From: Oppiella nova
Taxonomy: Eukaryota > Arthropoda > Arachnida > Sarcoptiformes > Oppiidae
NCBI GenBank assembly: GCA_905397405.1
Contig: CAJPVJ010000133.1
Location: 1-34,775 of the forward strand
Length of the DNA: 34,775 nucleotides
Direction of reading: 5' to 3'
Both the position numbers and the translations under genes were made by a program. The notes below the pieces were generated by a model that was not told the DNA's origin, made no database searches, and worked only from the letters and a program-made list of their open reading frames with translations. Below are positions 1 to 8,823 of this stretch, piece after piece. Within the stretch, counting starts at the first letter, position 1. The number at the start of each line of letters is the position of its first letter.

Positions 1-873
1 AACATCACTTCAACACATGTTCACAGCCTATGATGTAATGCTTGTTATGATTTGCGGCGGTTTTGCCTATTCTTACAAATGCTTACAATTTCTCGCAATA
101 GGTGTCTATATATTGACTAAATGTCACTGAATTACAGATTCTTTCACTCACTTACAGTAAACTACAGAATAGTCCAGAATTACAGTCATTTACTACAGTG
201 TACTGTATCTGTGTTTTGCAATTTGTCTATATCTGTACGACTTTATGCAAAATTGATTGACAATGTATAAGAATTGTATTATAAGACATTACTAGGTAAA
301 TCATTGACAATTTTATTTCAATGAAATAAACTTTAATTCACTTTACAGAAAATTAGTTTAATATAATTCAATGAATTTCAGTTTAAATTAGTAGACAATT
401 TTATTTCTTTTATGTTTATTTTTTTTATTTAAAAATTATTTTTTGTTATATTATATAATTTCAAATTAAACTTAAACTTCAAATTTACTTTAAAATAATT
501 AATTGTCTTTTAAATGTAATACTGTTTTGAGAAAATTTTATCAGTATATTATATGTTAATTGAAATGTAATTAGTTAATTAAGCATTATATTAAACATTG
601 TAGTTTGATTAAATGTATTCACACTTTAATAAAAATGTTAAGCATCAACTTTTAATTTAAACGCTAATGTGAAACATTTCTAAAATCTTAAATATCTAGC
701 AATTGGTTCAATCAATGTTCACATCTTATATTATATGATAATAGACTGAATCGTTGCACTCCTTTCACCGCCTCTGTTGTCAATGTTTGAAAAATATTGC
801 AAATCTTTATTCTTCCACTAAATTTGACTTCAAGTCTATTATATATTCAGTGCCACTGAATAACAACATGTAA

Positions 874-876
<3 letters not shown>

Positions 877-916
<40 letters not shown>
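877..916. repeat. (GA)20 microsatellite
   Basis: Uninterrupted GA dinucleotide tract of 40 nt. Confidence 0.97.
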
Positions 917-918
<2 letters not shown>

Positions 919-1277
919 GACTAAATCTGCATTGAAGTGAATTTTATTTGATTTTGTTTCCACTTTTTCACATCTGTTTCTCTAAAATATTTGTCTGAAA
1001 GAAGTTATGAAACAAAATGCAGACAAAACACTAATATAAAGATATTTGTTGACGTATTCGTAGTTTTGATCAATCATTTGGTTTCAGTTTATCTTTATAT
1101 CAGAAAGTTATGAAACAATACAAATAAATTTTAATAAAGCCTTCAAATATTAATTAAAAGGGATTTCTATAATTAAAAAAATATATTTTTATACAATGAA
1201 ATCGGTTTAAAATAAAGGGCGGATTTGAAAAAGATTTGACAAATGAAATGTTTTAAATAAAAATTTGTGACAGAATA

Positions 1278-1327
1278 GAGTATTAAATAATGGATTAGAG
1301 TATTAAATAATGGATTAGAGTATTAAA
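1278..1327. repeat. 20-bp tandem repeat, about 2.5 copies
   Basis: The unit GAGTATTAAATAATGGATTA is repeated twice and followed by a partial third copy (GAGTATTAAA). Confidence 0.92.
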
Positions 1328-2034
1328 AGTATTTTATGTGACAAATACTTTAATCTCATTAATTTATAGATATGTTTGTTTTCAATGTTTTTATTTTATT
1401 TTTCATAAATTCTGCAATAAATAAAATTCAAATAAATGTTAATATTAATGCAACAGATTTTTAAGAAAACAATAAAAATAAACTTGTTTGTTAAAAAATA
1501 AATTTAATTATTATATAATTAAAATTAGTCCTAACATTATTTTCAATATTAATTAGTGAAAGTTTATTATTTGTATCAAATTATATAAAAGACATTAAAT
1601 TAAAATGAACAAATTATAGAATAACATGTTATTGCAATAATGTAAATGACACTTGAAACAAATTGATTGCTTTTAAATGAAGTTGAATAATGAAAAGTTT
1701 GTTTAACTACAACTAAAATGACTGCAAAGCATGTGTTTTGTGGTTCTTTGTAAGGCTTATGCATATTCTGTGTCTCTCTTAAGCCGATTAAGTTCTCTGT
1801 GAGATGTGTTTTGGCACTAAATTTATTGATGTATTCGTGTTTATTTGTATTCATTTAAGTTTCTAAACATTTTAACATTTGAAAGTAAATGTAAATTTAA
1901 TTTATTTCACAAAAAACAAGTTTAAATGAATTGTTGAACACATTTAAAGATTATGTTAAGAATTCTGTATTTAAATGTTTTAAGAAATGAAAAGAAACTC
2001 AAGTTATGGTTAGATATAAATATATTAAGAATTG

Positions 2035-2279
2035 TGTGCCCAACACAACCGTAAGGTTAGTGTCTAAGAAAATATGTTATGTTATGCTATATTATAGTAT
2101 ATTATGCCTCCTTTTTGCAACCGTTATCTCATTTCCACACAACTGAACTTTGGCTCCACTTATATATAAGAGTCAAACAAATTATAGACTAGTATTGAGT
2201 TGAGGGGATGTCTGTATGTCTGTCAACATTCTCTACACAAGAATAAAGGTTTGAAAAATTGATTGATATTCATTTCAGA
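2035..2279 (+). mobile_element. Possible solo LTR relic (tentative)
   Basis: A TATA-like CTTATATATAAGAG at about 2158-2171 is followed about 80 bp later by AATAAA (about 2242-2247) and then a short stretch ending CATTTCA. This order (promoter, then polyadenylation signal, then short U5) is typical of LTR retrotransposons. A TGTG start near 2033-2036 is plausible. No target-site duplication, primer site or coding sequence was found. It could be chance AT-rich sequence. Confidence 0.25.
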
Positions 2280-2416
2280 NTGAACTTTGGCTCCACTTAT
2301 ATATAAGAGTCAAACAAATTATAGACTAGTATTGAGTTGAGGGGATGTCTGTATGTCTGTCAACATTCTCTACACAAGAATAAAGGTTTGAAAAATTGAT
2401 TGATATTCATTTCAGA
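2144..2416. repeat. 136-bp direct repeat around the N
   Basis: 2144-2279 and 2281-2416 read the same, starting TGAACTTTGGCTCC and ending ATTCATTTCAGA. The two are separated only by the N. Probably overlapping contig ends left unmerged, so the genome likely holds one copy. Confidence 0.9.
2280..2280. other. Single N, assembly join
   Basis: This ambiguous base is flanked by an apparently identical 136-bp direct repeat (2144-2279 and 2281-2416), the same pattern as at 9762. Confidence 0.9.
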
Positions 2417-2519
2417 TTTATTATATATTCGGTATTAATACTATTAATATAAATTCGTTAATATAAGTATTTATATTATTTCGTTATATTATTTATCGAA
2501 TCTAATTAGAAAGTTATAA

Positions 2520-2723
2520 ATAATATGAGCCTTAAAGAACCAGATAGGCGCTAGCTATTTTTATTTAATTAATAATTTCACTCAGAATCCAATTATTCAT
2601 AAAATATTCATAGGTTTACGGTAAGATAGTAATTATAACTTATCAGAGTATAAATAAAATATTACTAATTATTTATATATAAAAATAGCTAGCGCCTATC
2701 TGGTTCTTTAAGGCTCATATTAT
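2520..2723. repeat. Inverted repeat, 44-bp arms, 116-nt AT-rich spacer (MITE-like)
   Basis: The left arm 2520-2563 (ATAATATGAGCCTTAAAGAA...) is an essentially perfect reverse complement of the right arm 2680-2723. The arms are much more GC-rich than the spacer. The size, about 204 bp, and long terminal arms fit a foldback or MITE-type element. It has no coding capacity. TA-rich flanks make the target-site duplication unreadable. Confidence 0.7.
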
Positions 2724-4307
2724 ATATAATTGAATGAATTTCTTACATTGATTTAATTAATTTAATTATAATAATTTTTTGTGATAAATTTTTTACAAAT
2801 ATAGTAGAATATGACTTAAATGAGCATTTAATGATGGATTTTGCGATCAAATATTTAAAGATTCAAAATGTTGTTCAACTCATTCCTCTCATTAGAGTTT
2901 CATTTTTGCCAACATTTGTGTACTAAGAAAAGGACATAAAAGTGAAAAATGAGTTAAAAATAATCGATTATTGATGTGATGGCAACTATTCATCACAATT
3001 CTGAATAAACTCTAATTTTTTAGAAAAAATACTATATTTATACAATAAATATGATAACCCATAGTAACTATAAGGTATAATGTAGTGAAAACTTTAAAAA
3101 ACTAAATTTCTTAGAAAATAAATTTTGAATCACTTATGGATCACATGAAGACCTGAAGGGATTTCAAAAGAATCAGTTTAATTGAATGCAAACAAAATGG
3201 ACTGAAATTACATATTATAGAAAGTAATACACGAATGGGAATTCAAATGCTTTACTTATTTATGTCTAAATAAAAAGTTAGTTTTCAGACAAGAAATAAC
3301 AATAACATATTTATATTTAATAAATAAAAACTTTTATTATTTAATCATTTTTAAGCTCACAAAAACAATGTTATAATTAATGTTAAAAATATATTTATAA
3401 CAAATGATTTGTATTATTTACAAAATTAAACAAAATAATGATTTTTGTTGAAACTTGGATCAAGAAACTCATTAAGTTTTCTTAAATAATGATAAAAAGT
3501 TCGGTATTAACTTATTAACACATTTGTCGTATTTTTAATTGATTTAATAAACAATTGATTTATTGATAATAAACAAAATTTGTTTACTAATAAAAACAAT
3601 TGGCATCACAATACTATTTAACATAAAGACAGCAATGATTTAGCTTTTATATTCTTATATTCTCTTTCTGCTGACAAAACACTTTTTATTGATCTCGTAT
3701 TTGTCTGAATAATATTATTTTAGGGAATTTGCTGTTTATCTCAAGAACTTATTGAATAATAAATTAGTTTTCTGTTATGTAGTGTACAGTGAAAGCTATA
3801 GACTGGCAGTGGATTCGCAGTGATTGTAGCGATTGTCGTAAACTTTAATTTCACATTCAATTCATCAAAATATGGAAAACAGATTGCATTTTAATATATA
3901 AGTGAAGGGAAAAGCTTTTCAAGTGTTTGTATTGTATGGAAACATAATATAAGAAATAATAATATTATATAATATGTGTTGAATGTCTTCCTAGTACTCA
4001 ATCAGATATGAAAGATTGCGGTTTCCCTACACACAGAACATGCTATCATTGCTATCATTGTCTGCTATTAGTATCACAAATAGCCTTAACTTAACATTAT
4101 ATGAGATTCTATAAAATGATTGCTGAGAGACCGCTGTAGTGGCGGTCAGTGCTATGGCTATGGATGATGAGTGCCAACGGCTGTCTCGAGTCTGAGAGAT
4201 GTATTGAAATTGTAATCAATTCTATCAATAAATATATGGTTTCTATTAATCTTTATGTTATGACAATTGTATTGAGACATAAAAATAGAAATTTAAGTCA
4301 ATGTCTA
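2724..4307. other. TMTC3 3' flank and probable 3' UTR, otherwise empty
   Basis: The first few hundred bases below 4308 should contain the TMTC3 3' UTR. The rest is AT-rich with no feature beyond the candidate polyadenylation hexamers. Confidence 0.6.
3685..3690 (-). promoter_or_regulatory. Candidate TMTC3 polyadenylation signal AATAAA
   Basis: On the minus strand this is an AATAAA hexamer about 620 nt after the TMTC3 stop. ATTAAA variants lie closer, near 3847 and 3890. In sequence this AT-rich such hexamers are common by chance, so the true 3' end cannot be fixed from sequence alone. Confidence 0.25.
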
Positions 4308-5006
4308 TCACAGCGAGTCTTCTTTATGAATATTGTTTTGTTTTTGTCTGAGTTTCGCGATTCTCGTGCGAACTATACGTAAGTGTTTTCTGATGTACTC
4401 CTCATTGGGTGCTAATGAGGACACTTCCAGCAAACAGTCCTCCGCTCTCTCCAGTTCCTCTCTCTCCACAAAAACCACACACAAGTTATGTCTTCCCTGA
4501 ATGTTTGTCGCGTCGAGTCTAACGATCTTTTTATAGCATTCCTCTGCGGCCTCCAAGTCCTTCACATGATTGATATAAATGTCTCCGAGAAGTATGAGAC
4601 CTTTGATGTGATCGGAATGATGTCTCAGCAATTGCTTCAGGAATGGCACCGCTTCGAGGGGTCGGCCCGTGTCTGACAGGAGAAGCGCCAAATTGAATGT
4701 CGCGCTCCGGAAGTCATGCTTCAGATGAATGGCAGCCCTAAACCACTTCTCGGCGTTGGGATAGTCTTTGGCGTCCATCGAAAGCATTCCTAAGTTAAAG
4801 TAAACCCTTTCGTTGGCCTTTCCGTTCTCTATGAGGAACTGTAGTCGTTGTTGAGCTAAAGGGCGCAACTCATGGCTACCACTCTCTTGGATCAAAATCG
4901 CGGAATTCATGAGAGATTGTTCGTGCGATGGATTCAATTCCAGCGCTTTATTGAAGTAAACCAAAGCCTGTGTTGCTTTCGACTGTTCCAGTAATACAAC
5001 GCCTAA
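4308..5006 (-). CDS. TMTC3: TMTC3 coding exon 10 (C-terminal TPRs and stop)
   Basis: The exon opens with [20 protein letters not shown] after the acceptor TTGCCAACAAACAG, phase 0. It carries four or more TPR units ([53 protein letters not shown]) and ends NIHKEDSL, then stop. After the last TPR ([11 protein letters not shown]) only about 20 residues remain, mostly basic and polar. Vertebrate TMTC3 has a longer charged tail here. Confidence 0.94.
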   Translation of the reverse strand, partial: LGVVLLEQSKATQALVYFNKALELNPSHEQSLMNSAILIQESGSHELRPLAQQRLQFLIENGKANERVYFNLGMLSMDAKDYPNAEKWFRAAIHLKHDFRSATFNLALLLSDTGRPLEAVPFLKQLLRHHSDHIKGLILLGDIYINHVKDLEAAEECYKKIVRLDATNIQGRHNLCVVFVEREELERAEDCLLEVSSLAPNEEYIRKHLRIVRTRIAKLRQKQNNIHKEDSL

Positions 5007-8000
5007 CTGTTTGTTGGCAACAATTTATGGCAAAAAATATATCAAAATTATTATTAAATCAATACATTAGACGCGCGCGAAGTCCACTCACATTATAATA
5101 GATATCAGGATTGGAAGAATCAAATTGCAGGGCTTTCTCGTAGACCTCCTGTGCTTCTCGGGTGCGGTTCATCCTAATCAAGATATCGCCCCGATTTATG
5201 TAGGCCTGAGTATAGTCGGCGCGCATACTGATGGCCTGTCTGTAGAGAGCATCGGCCTCTTCCAGACGCGATCTGTTTCTTGCGATCAGATTTGCTAAAT
5301 TGAGAAATACATTCAAATGAGACGGCGCTACCCGCGCTTGATATCGTTCCCCAGGTCGCGGTCGCGGCAGTAGGTCTTTGGCCCTATTGAACGCCTGTTC
5401 CGAGAGTTCATATTTATTGAGATTATTATAAGTACGGCCGACATTCATATGGGCGCCGATGTCGTCGGGCTGGACGTCGATGGCTTTGAGGAAGTACTGC
5501 AGGGCTTCGGTGTACTTGTGTTGGCCCTCCAAAGCGTGTCCGACATTGTTATATAACTTTGCGTTTCGTTTATTGATTTTAATTCCGGCCATAAATATAG
5601 TGTATTCCGACTCCCAGTCATAGTTTCGTATAAAGGTTTTGATTGAATGAAAAATTAAGACAAAAATCAAAACCGAAACTAACAGTCGTTTCTTTGTGGT
5701 CGACATGCTTTTGGAGACATTTGTCTTATCTTGAGATAATTTGTGATAAATTCTGTGAAACCCGACCCCAAAAAGCATACAAAAGCCAAACGATGGCATA
5801 TATAGTATACGTTCGGCGATCACAAACCCGACCGGAAAGAAGAGATTAGAGGCCGGGAGGAAAGGGAACACAATGAACGCCACACTAATGATAAGTACTT
5901 GTGATTGCATTGTATTGTTGGAAGTAAAGGCATTCCAAACCAATACCGCAAATATCACATAAAAGACAATTGTGGCCACATTTCGCACGTCTGAATAGGA
6001 CTCTATCAACGGAATGGAATTCATAGTCCAATCACAGCACAGGCCGTCCGGGAATAACAGCAGCCATCCATTCATTGGTAACATAAAATTCAAAGTCAAT
6101 TGACGGGCAGGTGTGGGCGCAGAGTTGGCCGGGTTGTCAAACCTGTCATAAAACACGCAACACATGTATCAAACACTTTAGATTTGTGATACGAATCAAA
6201 CAATTACTTCGTAAAGACCGGCAATTGTGAGCCCATTATCCTAAGCCGAGTCATTATCATGAGACAAGTGGCGGCAAATAGCACCGACAGTCTTAGGAAG
6301 GACTCTCTGAGCCATGAAGGGGGTGACGCTTTAGATGTCATCAGATTTTGTGCCACAAAAAATAAATTTGAAAGATTTAGCTGCGGGTCCGGGAGATTAA
6401 ATAAATGCCGTTTCAATAATTGTGATAAAAAACAAATCTCAAGTGAAAACTCACTCTTTGAGCGATGAATACTTCATAGACACCACAAATGGCAATGGCT
6501 GTGAATTGTTTGAAAAGTTGCAAGATAATTAATTGCAAAGTTTGTATTGTTTGTAAAGTTTGTATTAAGTGGTGCTGTATTTGTTTCATTCATTACCTGT
6601 GATGCCCTGCTCTTTAGAGAGGGTCGCCATAGAGACTAATGCGATGGATAGCAGAAACCACATCCACTCTGAATGAAATTTAGAGCAAAATTTAATGATA
6701 AAAACGCTTAGACTATAAGTACAAAAAACTATAACAAAAGTTACAAAAAGTGGTAACAGCTTGAAAATTGCCAACATTTTAATGTGATTTCAAATTAGTT
6801 TTTGTGCATAACTTTGTAAAAGTCATAACTCAAACCCTTATTATACATAAAAAATTTTAACTTCGTTCAAGATTTCACTTTCGATTAATGTTTTAAAAAC
6901 AATGAACTCTTTATAATAGAAATGCATTCAAAACTATTATTTATATAAAGAACTCAAATATAATATATCAATATTAATATCGCAATATTGTTTCGGGAAA
7001 CAAGTTTTCATATACAGTATTATAACAAAATAACTAATTATACGAAACATAACTGAATCAGCTAATAAAATATTTACAATAAAGTATTTTTAATTAATGA
7101 TTGTTTGTAAATTTGTATGTATTTATATTTAATAACTGTACCATAGTTTGCAAGGGGTTAGAGTGAGGGAATAGATACTCGGTTGAGTGGTTTACCTGTT
7201 TTGGTCCTATGTTTGGTTGCCCTGACATATGCCAAAAATGCTAATAAGAAGAAAATTGATGACAATGTCTCAGCCCGTCCTACAACACTTGTCACCGCTT
7301 CTGTATGTATGGGATGTACGCTATTTATATGATATGAAAGCAAATATATTATGCCATTTAATATAGTTTTGTAAATAGAGTTATTAATAGGAATTATATT
7401 TTGAAAGTGAAATCACAACTCATATCATACCTGAAGGAAAGACTGGATATTAACGCAGCGATTGATGGCATAAATAAATTACATAATCTATAGGATTATA
7501 TCACAACATTAGTTTCTGTAATGGCTTTTGGAAAATAAAACTAAAACTCAATTACCGGTTATATATAAGGCATACAATCACATGTAAAACAACATTTACG
7601 ATATGATAACCCATTGGATTGAGTTCATGAATTAAATAATTGAGACGAAATGTCAGGACACAGAGGGGTCGGTACGACTGGAAGTATAGTTTTGGGGGAA
7701 ATCATAACGATTAGTGAATATATTGATTGAATTTGTGGTCGAAATGCATACCTTATGTGACTGTTCCTGCAAAATGGAAATAAAATATACGAACATTAGT
7801 TGTAAAGTAATTCAACAAAAGTTAGTTTTTTTAGAAATATATTATATTTTGATTCATTAGATAAGGAATGAATGGTTGAGTGAATGAATGATTTGGAGTA
7901 ATATATCGAAAACAAAAGGCACTACTTCTCCACTGAATCTTATTTTGTGTGTTTGGTTTGGGTTTGGGTTAGAATTGTTTCTATTCATTGACTGTTGGTT

Positions 8001-8823
8001 TTCAAGAAGACAAATGGACAGTTAGGTTGGCATCGCCTGATGGCATTCATTTGTTGGCGACTCTACTACTAAAGTGGATGTGAAGAGAGTTTCTCTAACT
8101 GAGAGACACTCTCACTCTCAGCCATACACTCCATCAGGCCTTACATCCAAAGCTAACACGAAGAGTAAAAGTAAGAGTAAGAGTGACCTAAACTCACAGT
8201 TTGTCTATCGAGAGAGGGATGGGAGAGTTCGTCTAACGAAGTTATTGAGCCATAAAAAGCTAAATTCGTTTTTCAATATAACGACAAAATAACGATCAGT
8301 CGATCTGTCGATCTGTTATGATTTGACCACTTCTGGAAGGAAGTGAAGGGAAAGGGAAGGCAAGTAAGCACTCGATTATAATATCGACGATTCGCTCCAA
8401 TCGGACAAATCAGACAATATTAAAGACGTCGTGAGATCTATACAAACGCATTGATTGATAAACTCAACGCTCATATATTATCGTTAAGATTGCACAGCAA
8501 AGTATAAGACTATACAGTACTGTATACCATAGCAAACCATGGCATACCATACCATACCATACCTTAGTCATTCCCTGTCCCCAAAAGTCATTAAGAAAAA
8601 GTTGCGATAAAGGCGTTCGTGGTCTCAGATCTCTGTTATCCCGAATGGCAGACATGTCGTCGAATGCAAAACCACAGCCAAAGGAGTTGATATAAATGCC
8701 AAAAGAGACTAATGCTATCAATAAGAAGTGCCATCGGGGAGGACTGTCCTCCAAACCATCACTCCATCTTCGCATTTGACCACAATTTAACAGATCTGGT
8801 GAAGGGGTAGACATACGACTCAT
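4308..8823 (-). CDS. TMTC3: TMTC3 orthologue, transmembrane and TPR protein (10 coding exons, 872 aa)
   Basis: Joined exons, in transcription order: 8823-8563, 7766-7752, 7677-7556, 7487-7431, 7320-7196, 6668-6597, 6498-6455, 6380-6208, 6142-5092, 5006-4308. All nine introns are GT/AG, phases agree, and the total is 2619 nt (872 residues plus stop). The N-terminal half is multi-pass membrane. It has the luminal acidic pair in [12 protein letters not shown] (about residues 55-56), the words [35 protein letters not shown] and [13 protein letters not shown], then the DUF1736-type segment with CCDWTM and [14 protein letters not shown]. From about residue 484 to the end are tandem TPR repeats ([59 protein letters not shown]). 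These words match TMTC3 rather than TMTC1, 2 or 4. Known family role: ER O-mannosylation of cadherin and protocadherin domains. The length is close to vertebrate TMTC3 (about 915) but the C-terminal tail is shorter. The start is discussed under exon 1. Confidence 0.93.
5092..6142 (-). CDS. TMTC3: TMTC3 coding exon 9 (DUF1736 region, last helices, first TPRs)
   Basis: This large exon (1051 nt, residues about 290-640) starts with [17 protein letters not shown]. It carries the DUF1736-type segment with [14 protein letters not shown] and several helices near residues 345-364, 370-388, 391-418 and 442-458. [19 protein letters not shown] lies between them. After [11 protein letters not shown] units begin at about residue 484, with [34 protein letters not shown] and AYINRGDIL. 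The acceptor is TTTATGACAG and the donor GTGAGT after YYN, phase 0. Confidence 0.95.
6208..6380 (-). CDS. TMTC3: TMTC3 coding exon 8
   Basis: This exon encodes a cytosolic or loop stretch ([14 protein letters not shown]...), a membrane helix ([15 protein letters not shown]) and the conserved [11 protein letters not shown]. It leaves the codon AA|G for exon 9. The acceptor CCGCAG has a poor pyrimidine tract, so the 5' border is the least certain in the gene. An in-frame extension toward 6416 exists, but it would leave too short an intron 7. The donor is GTAATT. Confidence 0.84.
6455..6498 (-). CDS. TMTC3: TMTC3 coding exon 7 (44 nt)
   Basis: This exon encodes [15 protein letters not shown], matching the [14 protein letters not shown] word that follows KEQGIT in vertebrate TMTC3. 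The acceptor is CAATTCACAG and the donor GTGAGT. The first two bases complete Ala (G|CC) and the exit is phase 0. At 44 nt it is easily missed without family knowledge. Confidence 0.92.
6597..6668 (-). CDS. TMTC3: TMTC3 coding exon 6 (72 nt)
   Basis: This exon encodes the helix [17 protein letters not shown] and the conserved KEQGIT word at the membrane border. The acceptor is TTTCATTCAG and the donor GTAATG. The phase matches exon 5 (G|AG, Glu) and it leaves one base (G) for exon 7. Confidence 0.93.
6669..7195 (-). other. TMTC3 intron 5 (527 nt)
   Basis: AT-rich intron with nothing recognisable inside. The frame open into it at both ends has no family conservation, which supports the borders at 7196 and 6668. 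Confidence 0.85.
7196..7320 (-). CDS. TMTC3: TMTC3 coding exon 5
   Basis: This exon encodes [20 protein letters not shown] followed by a hydrophobic helix ([11 protein letters not shown]) and a basic loop. VHPIHTEAV and VGRAE are the strongest TMTC signatures of the membrane half. The acceptor is AAATAG and the donor GTAAAC. The exon is 125 nt and leaves one base (G) to be completed by exon 6. Reading on past 7196 in frame gives non-conserved sequence, as expected for intron. Confidence 0.94.
7431..7487 (-). CDS. TMTC3: TMTC3 coding exon 4 (57 nt)
   Basis: The short exon encodes [18 protein letters not shown], the helix that leads into the VHPIHTEA motif. The acceptor is TATAG and the donor GTATGA. 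It enters after two bases of a codon (CG|A, Arg) and leaves after two bases (AG|C, Ser). Both junction codons fit the protein, which supports the borders. The acceptor has a weak polypyrimidine tract. Confidence 0.88.
7556..7677 (-). CDS. TMTC3: TMTC3 coding exon 3
   Basis: This exon opens with [20 protein letters not shown] and continues into a membrane helix ([15 protein letters not shown]). These are conserved TMTC words: arginines and tyrosine at the membrane border followed by NxxxH-type hydrophobic sequence. The acceptor is TACTTCCAG and the donor GTAATT. The exon is 122 nt and ends in phase 2 (codon CG-A completed by exon 4). Confidence 0.93.
7752..7766 (-). CDS. TMTC3: TMTC3 coding exon 2: 15-nt microexon (EQSHK)
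   Basis: Five codons, GAA CAG TCA CAT AAG, are preceded by TTTTGCAG and followed by the donor GTATGC. Entry and exit are both phase 0, so skipping it would keep the frame. Vertebrate TMTC3 has MSEERSHKSYRPL between NDFWG and the next helix. Here GMTK from exon 1, EQSHK from this exon and SYRPL from exon 3 fill the same stretch at nearly the same length. That fit is the reason for the call. An ab initio gene finder would probably miss it. Confidence 0.87.
7767..8562 (-). other. TMTC3 intron 1 (796 nt)
   Basis: This is the longest intron of the coding region. Its 5' end lies in a (GTATG)4 tract. The middle, near 8080-8250, is less AT-rich and has an AGTAAA/AGTAAG hexamer run at about 8163-8184. 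A 72-codon plus-strand open frame there (8074-8292) is Ser/Lys-rich and low-complexity, and I do not call it a gene. Confidence 0.8.
8563..8823 (-). CDS. TMTC3: TMTC3 coding exon 1 (87 codons)
   Basis: This exon encodes the N-terminus, the first membrane helix ([15 protein letters not shown]) and the first luminal loop with the acidic pair and NDFWG. It ends ATG ACT AAG, followed by a GTATG donor, phase 0. I chose the ATG at 8823-8821 (MSRMSTPS...) because a good acceptor (TTGTCTTTCAG, ending at 8863) lies between it and an upstream in-frame ATG at 8877-8875. It also has A at position -3. If that acceptor is used, transcribed sequence starts at 8862 and 8862-8824 is 5' UTR. If it is not used, the protein could start 18 residues earlier. 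A third choice is the ATG at codon 4 (MSTPS). Confidence 0.88.

Larger units (their letters stand above)
1..2034. other. AT-rich 3' flank, no gene seen
   Basis: Apart from the (GA)20 tract and the 20-bp tandem repeat there is nothing supportable. Short open frames such as 1600-1854 lack coding character. Confidence 0.7.

Noticed and set aside
4149-4382. Plus-strand frame overlapping the 3' end of TMTC3
   Set aside because: Antisense to and downstream of exon 10; no domain or conservation.
5643-5849. Plus-strand frame inside exon 9
   Set aside because: Antisense shadow of well-conserved TMTC3 coding sequence.
8074-8292. Plus-strand 72-codon frame in intron 1
   Set aside because: Ser/Lys-rich low complexity driven by an AGTAAG-like hexamer run; no family recognised.
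8464-8562. Open frame continuing past TMTC3 exon 1 ([13 protein letters not shown]...)
   Set aside because: It reads through the GTATG-repeat donor into intron 1; family conservation stops at MTK and resumes in the microexon.
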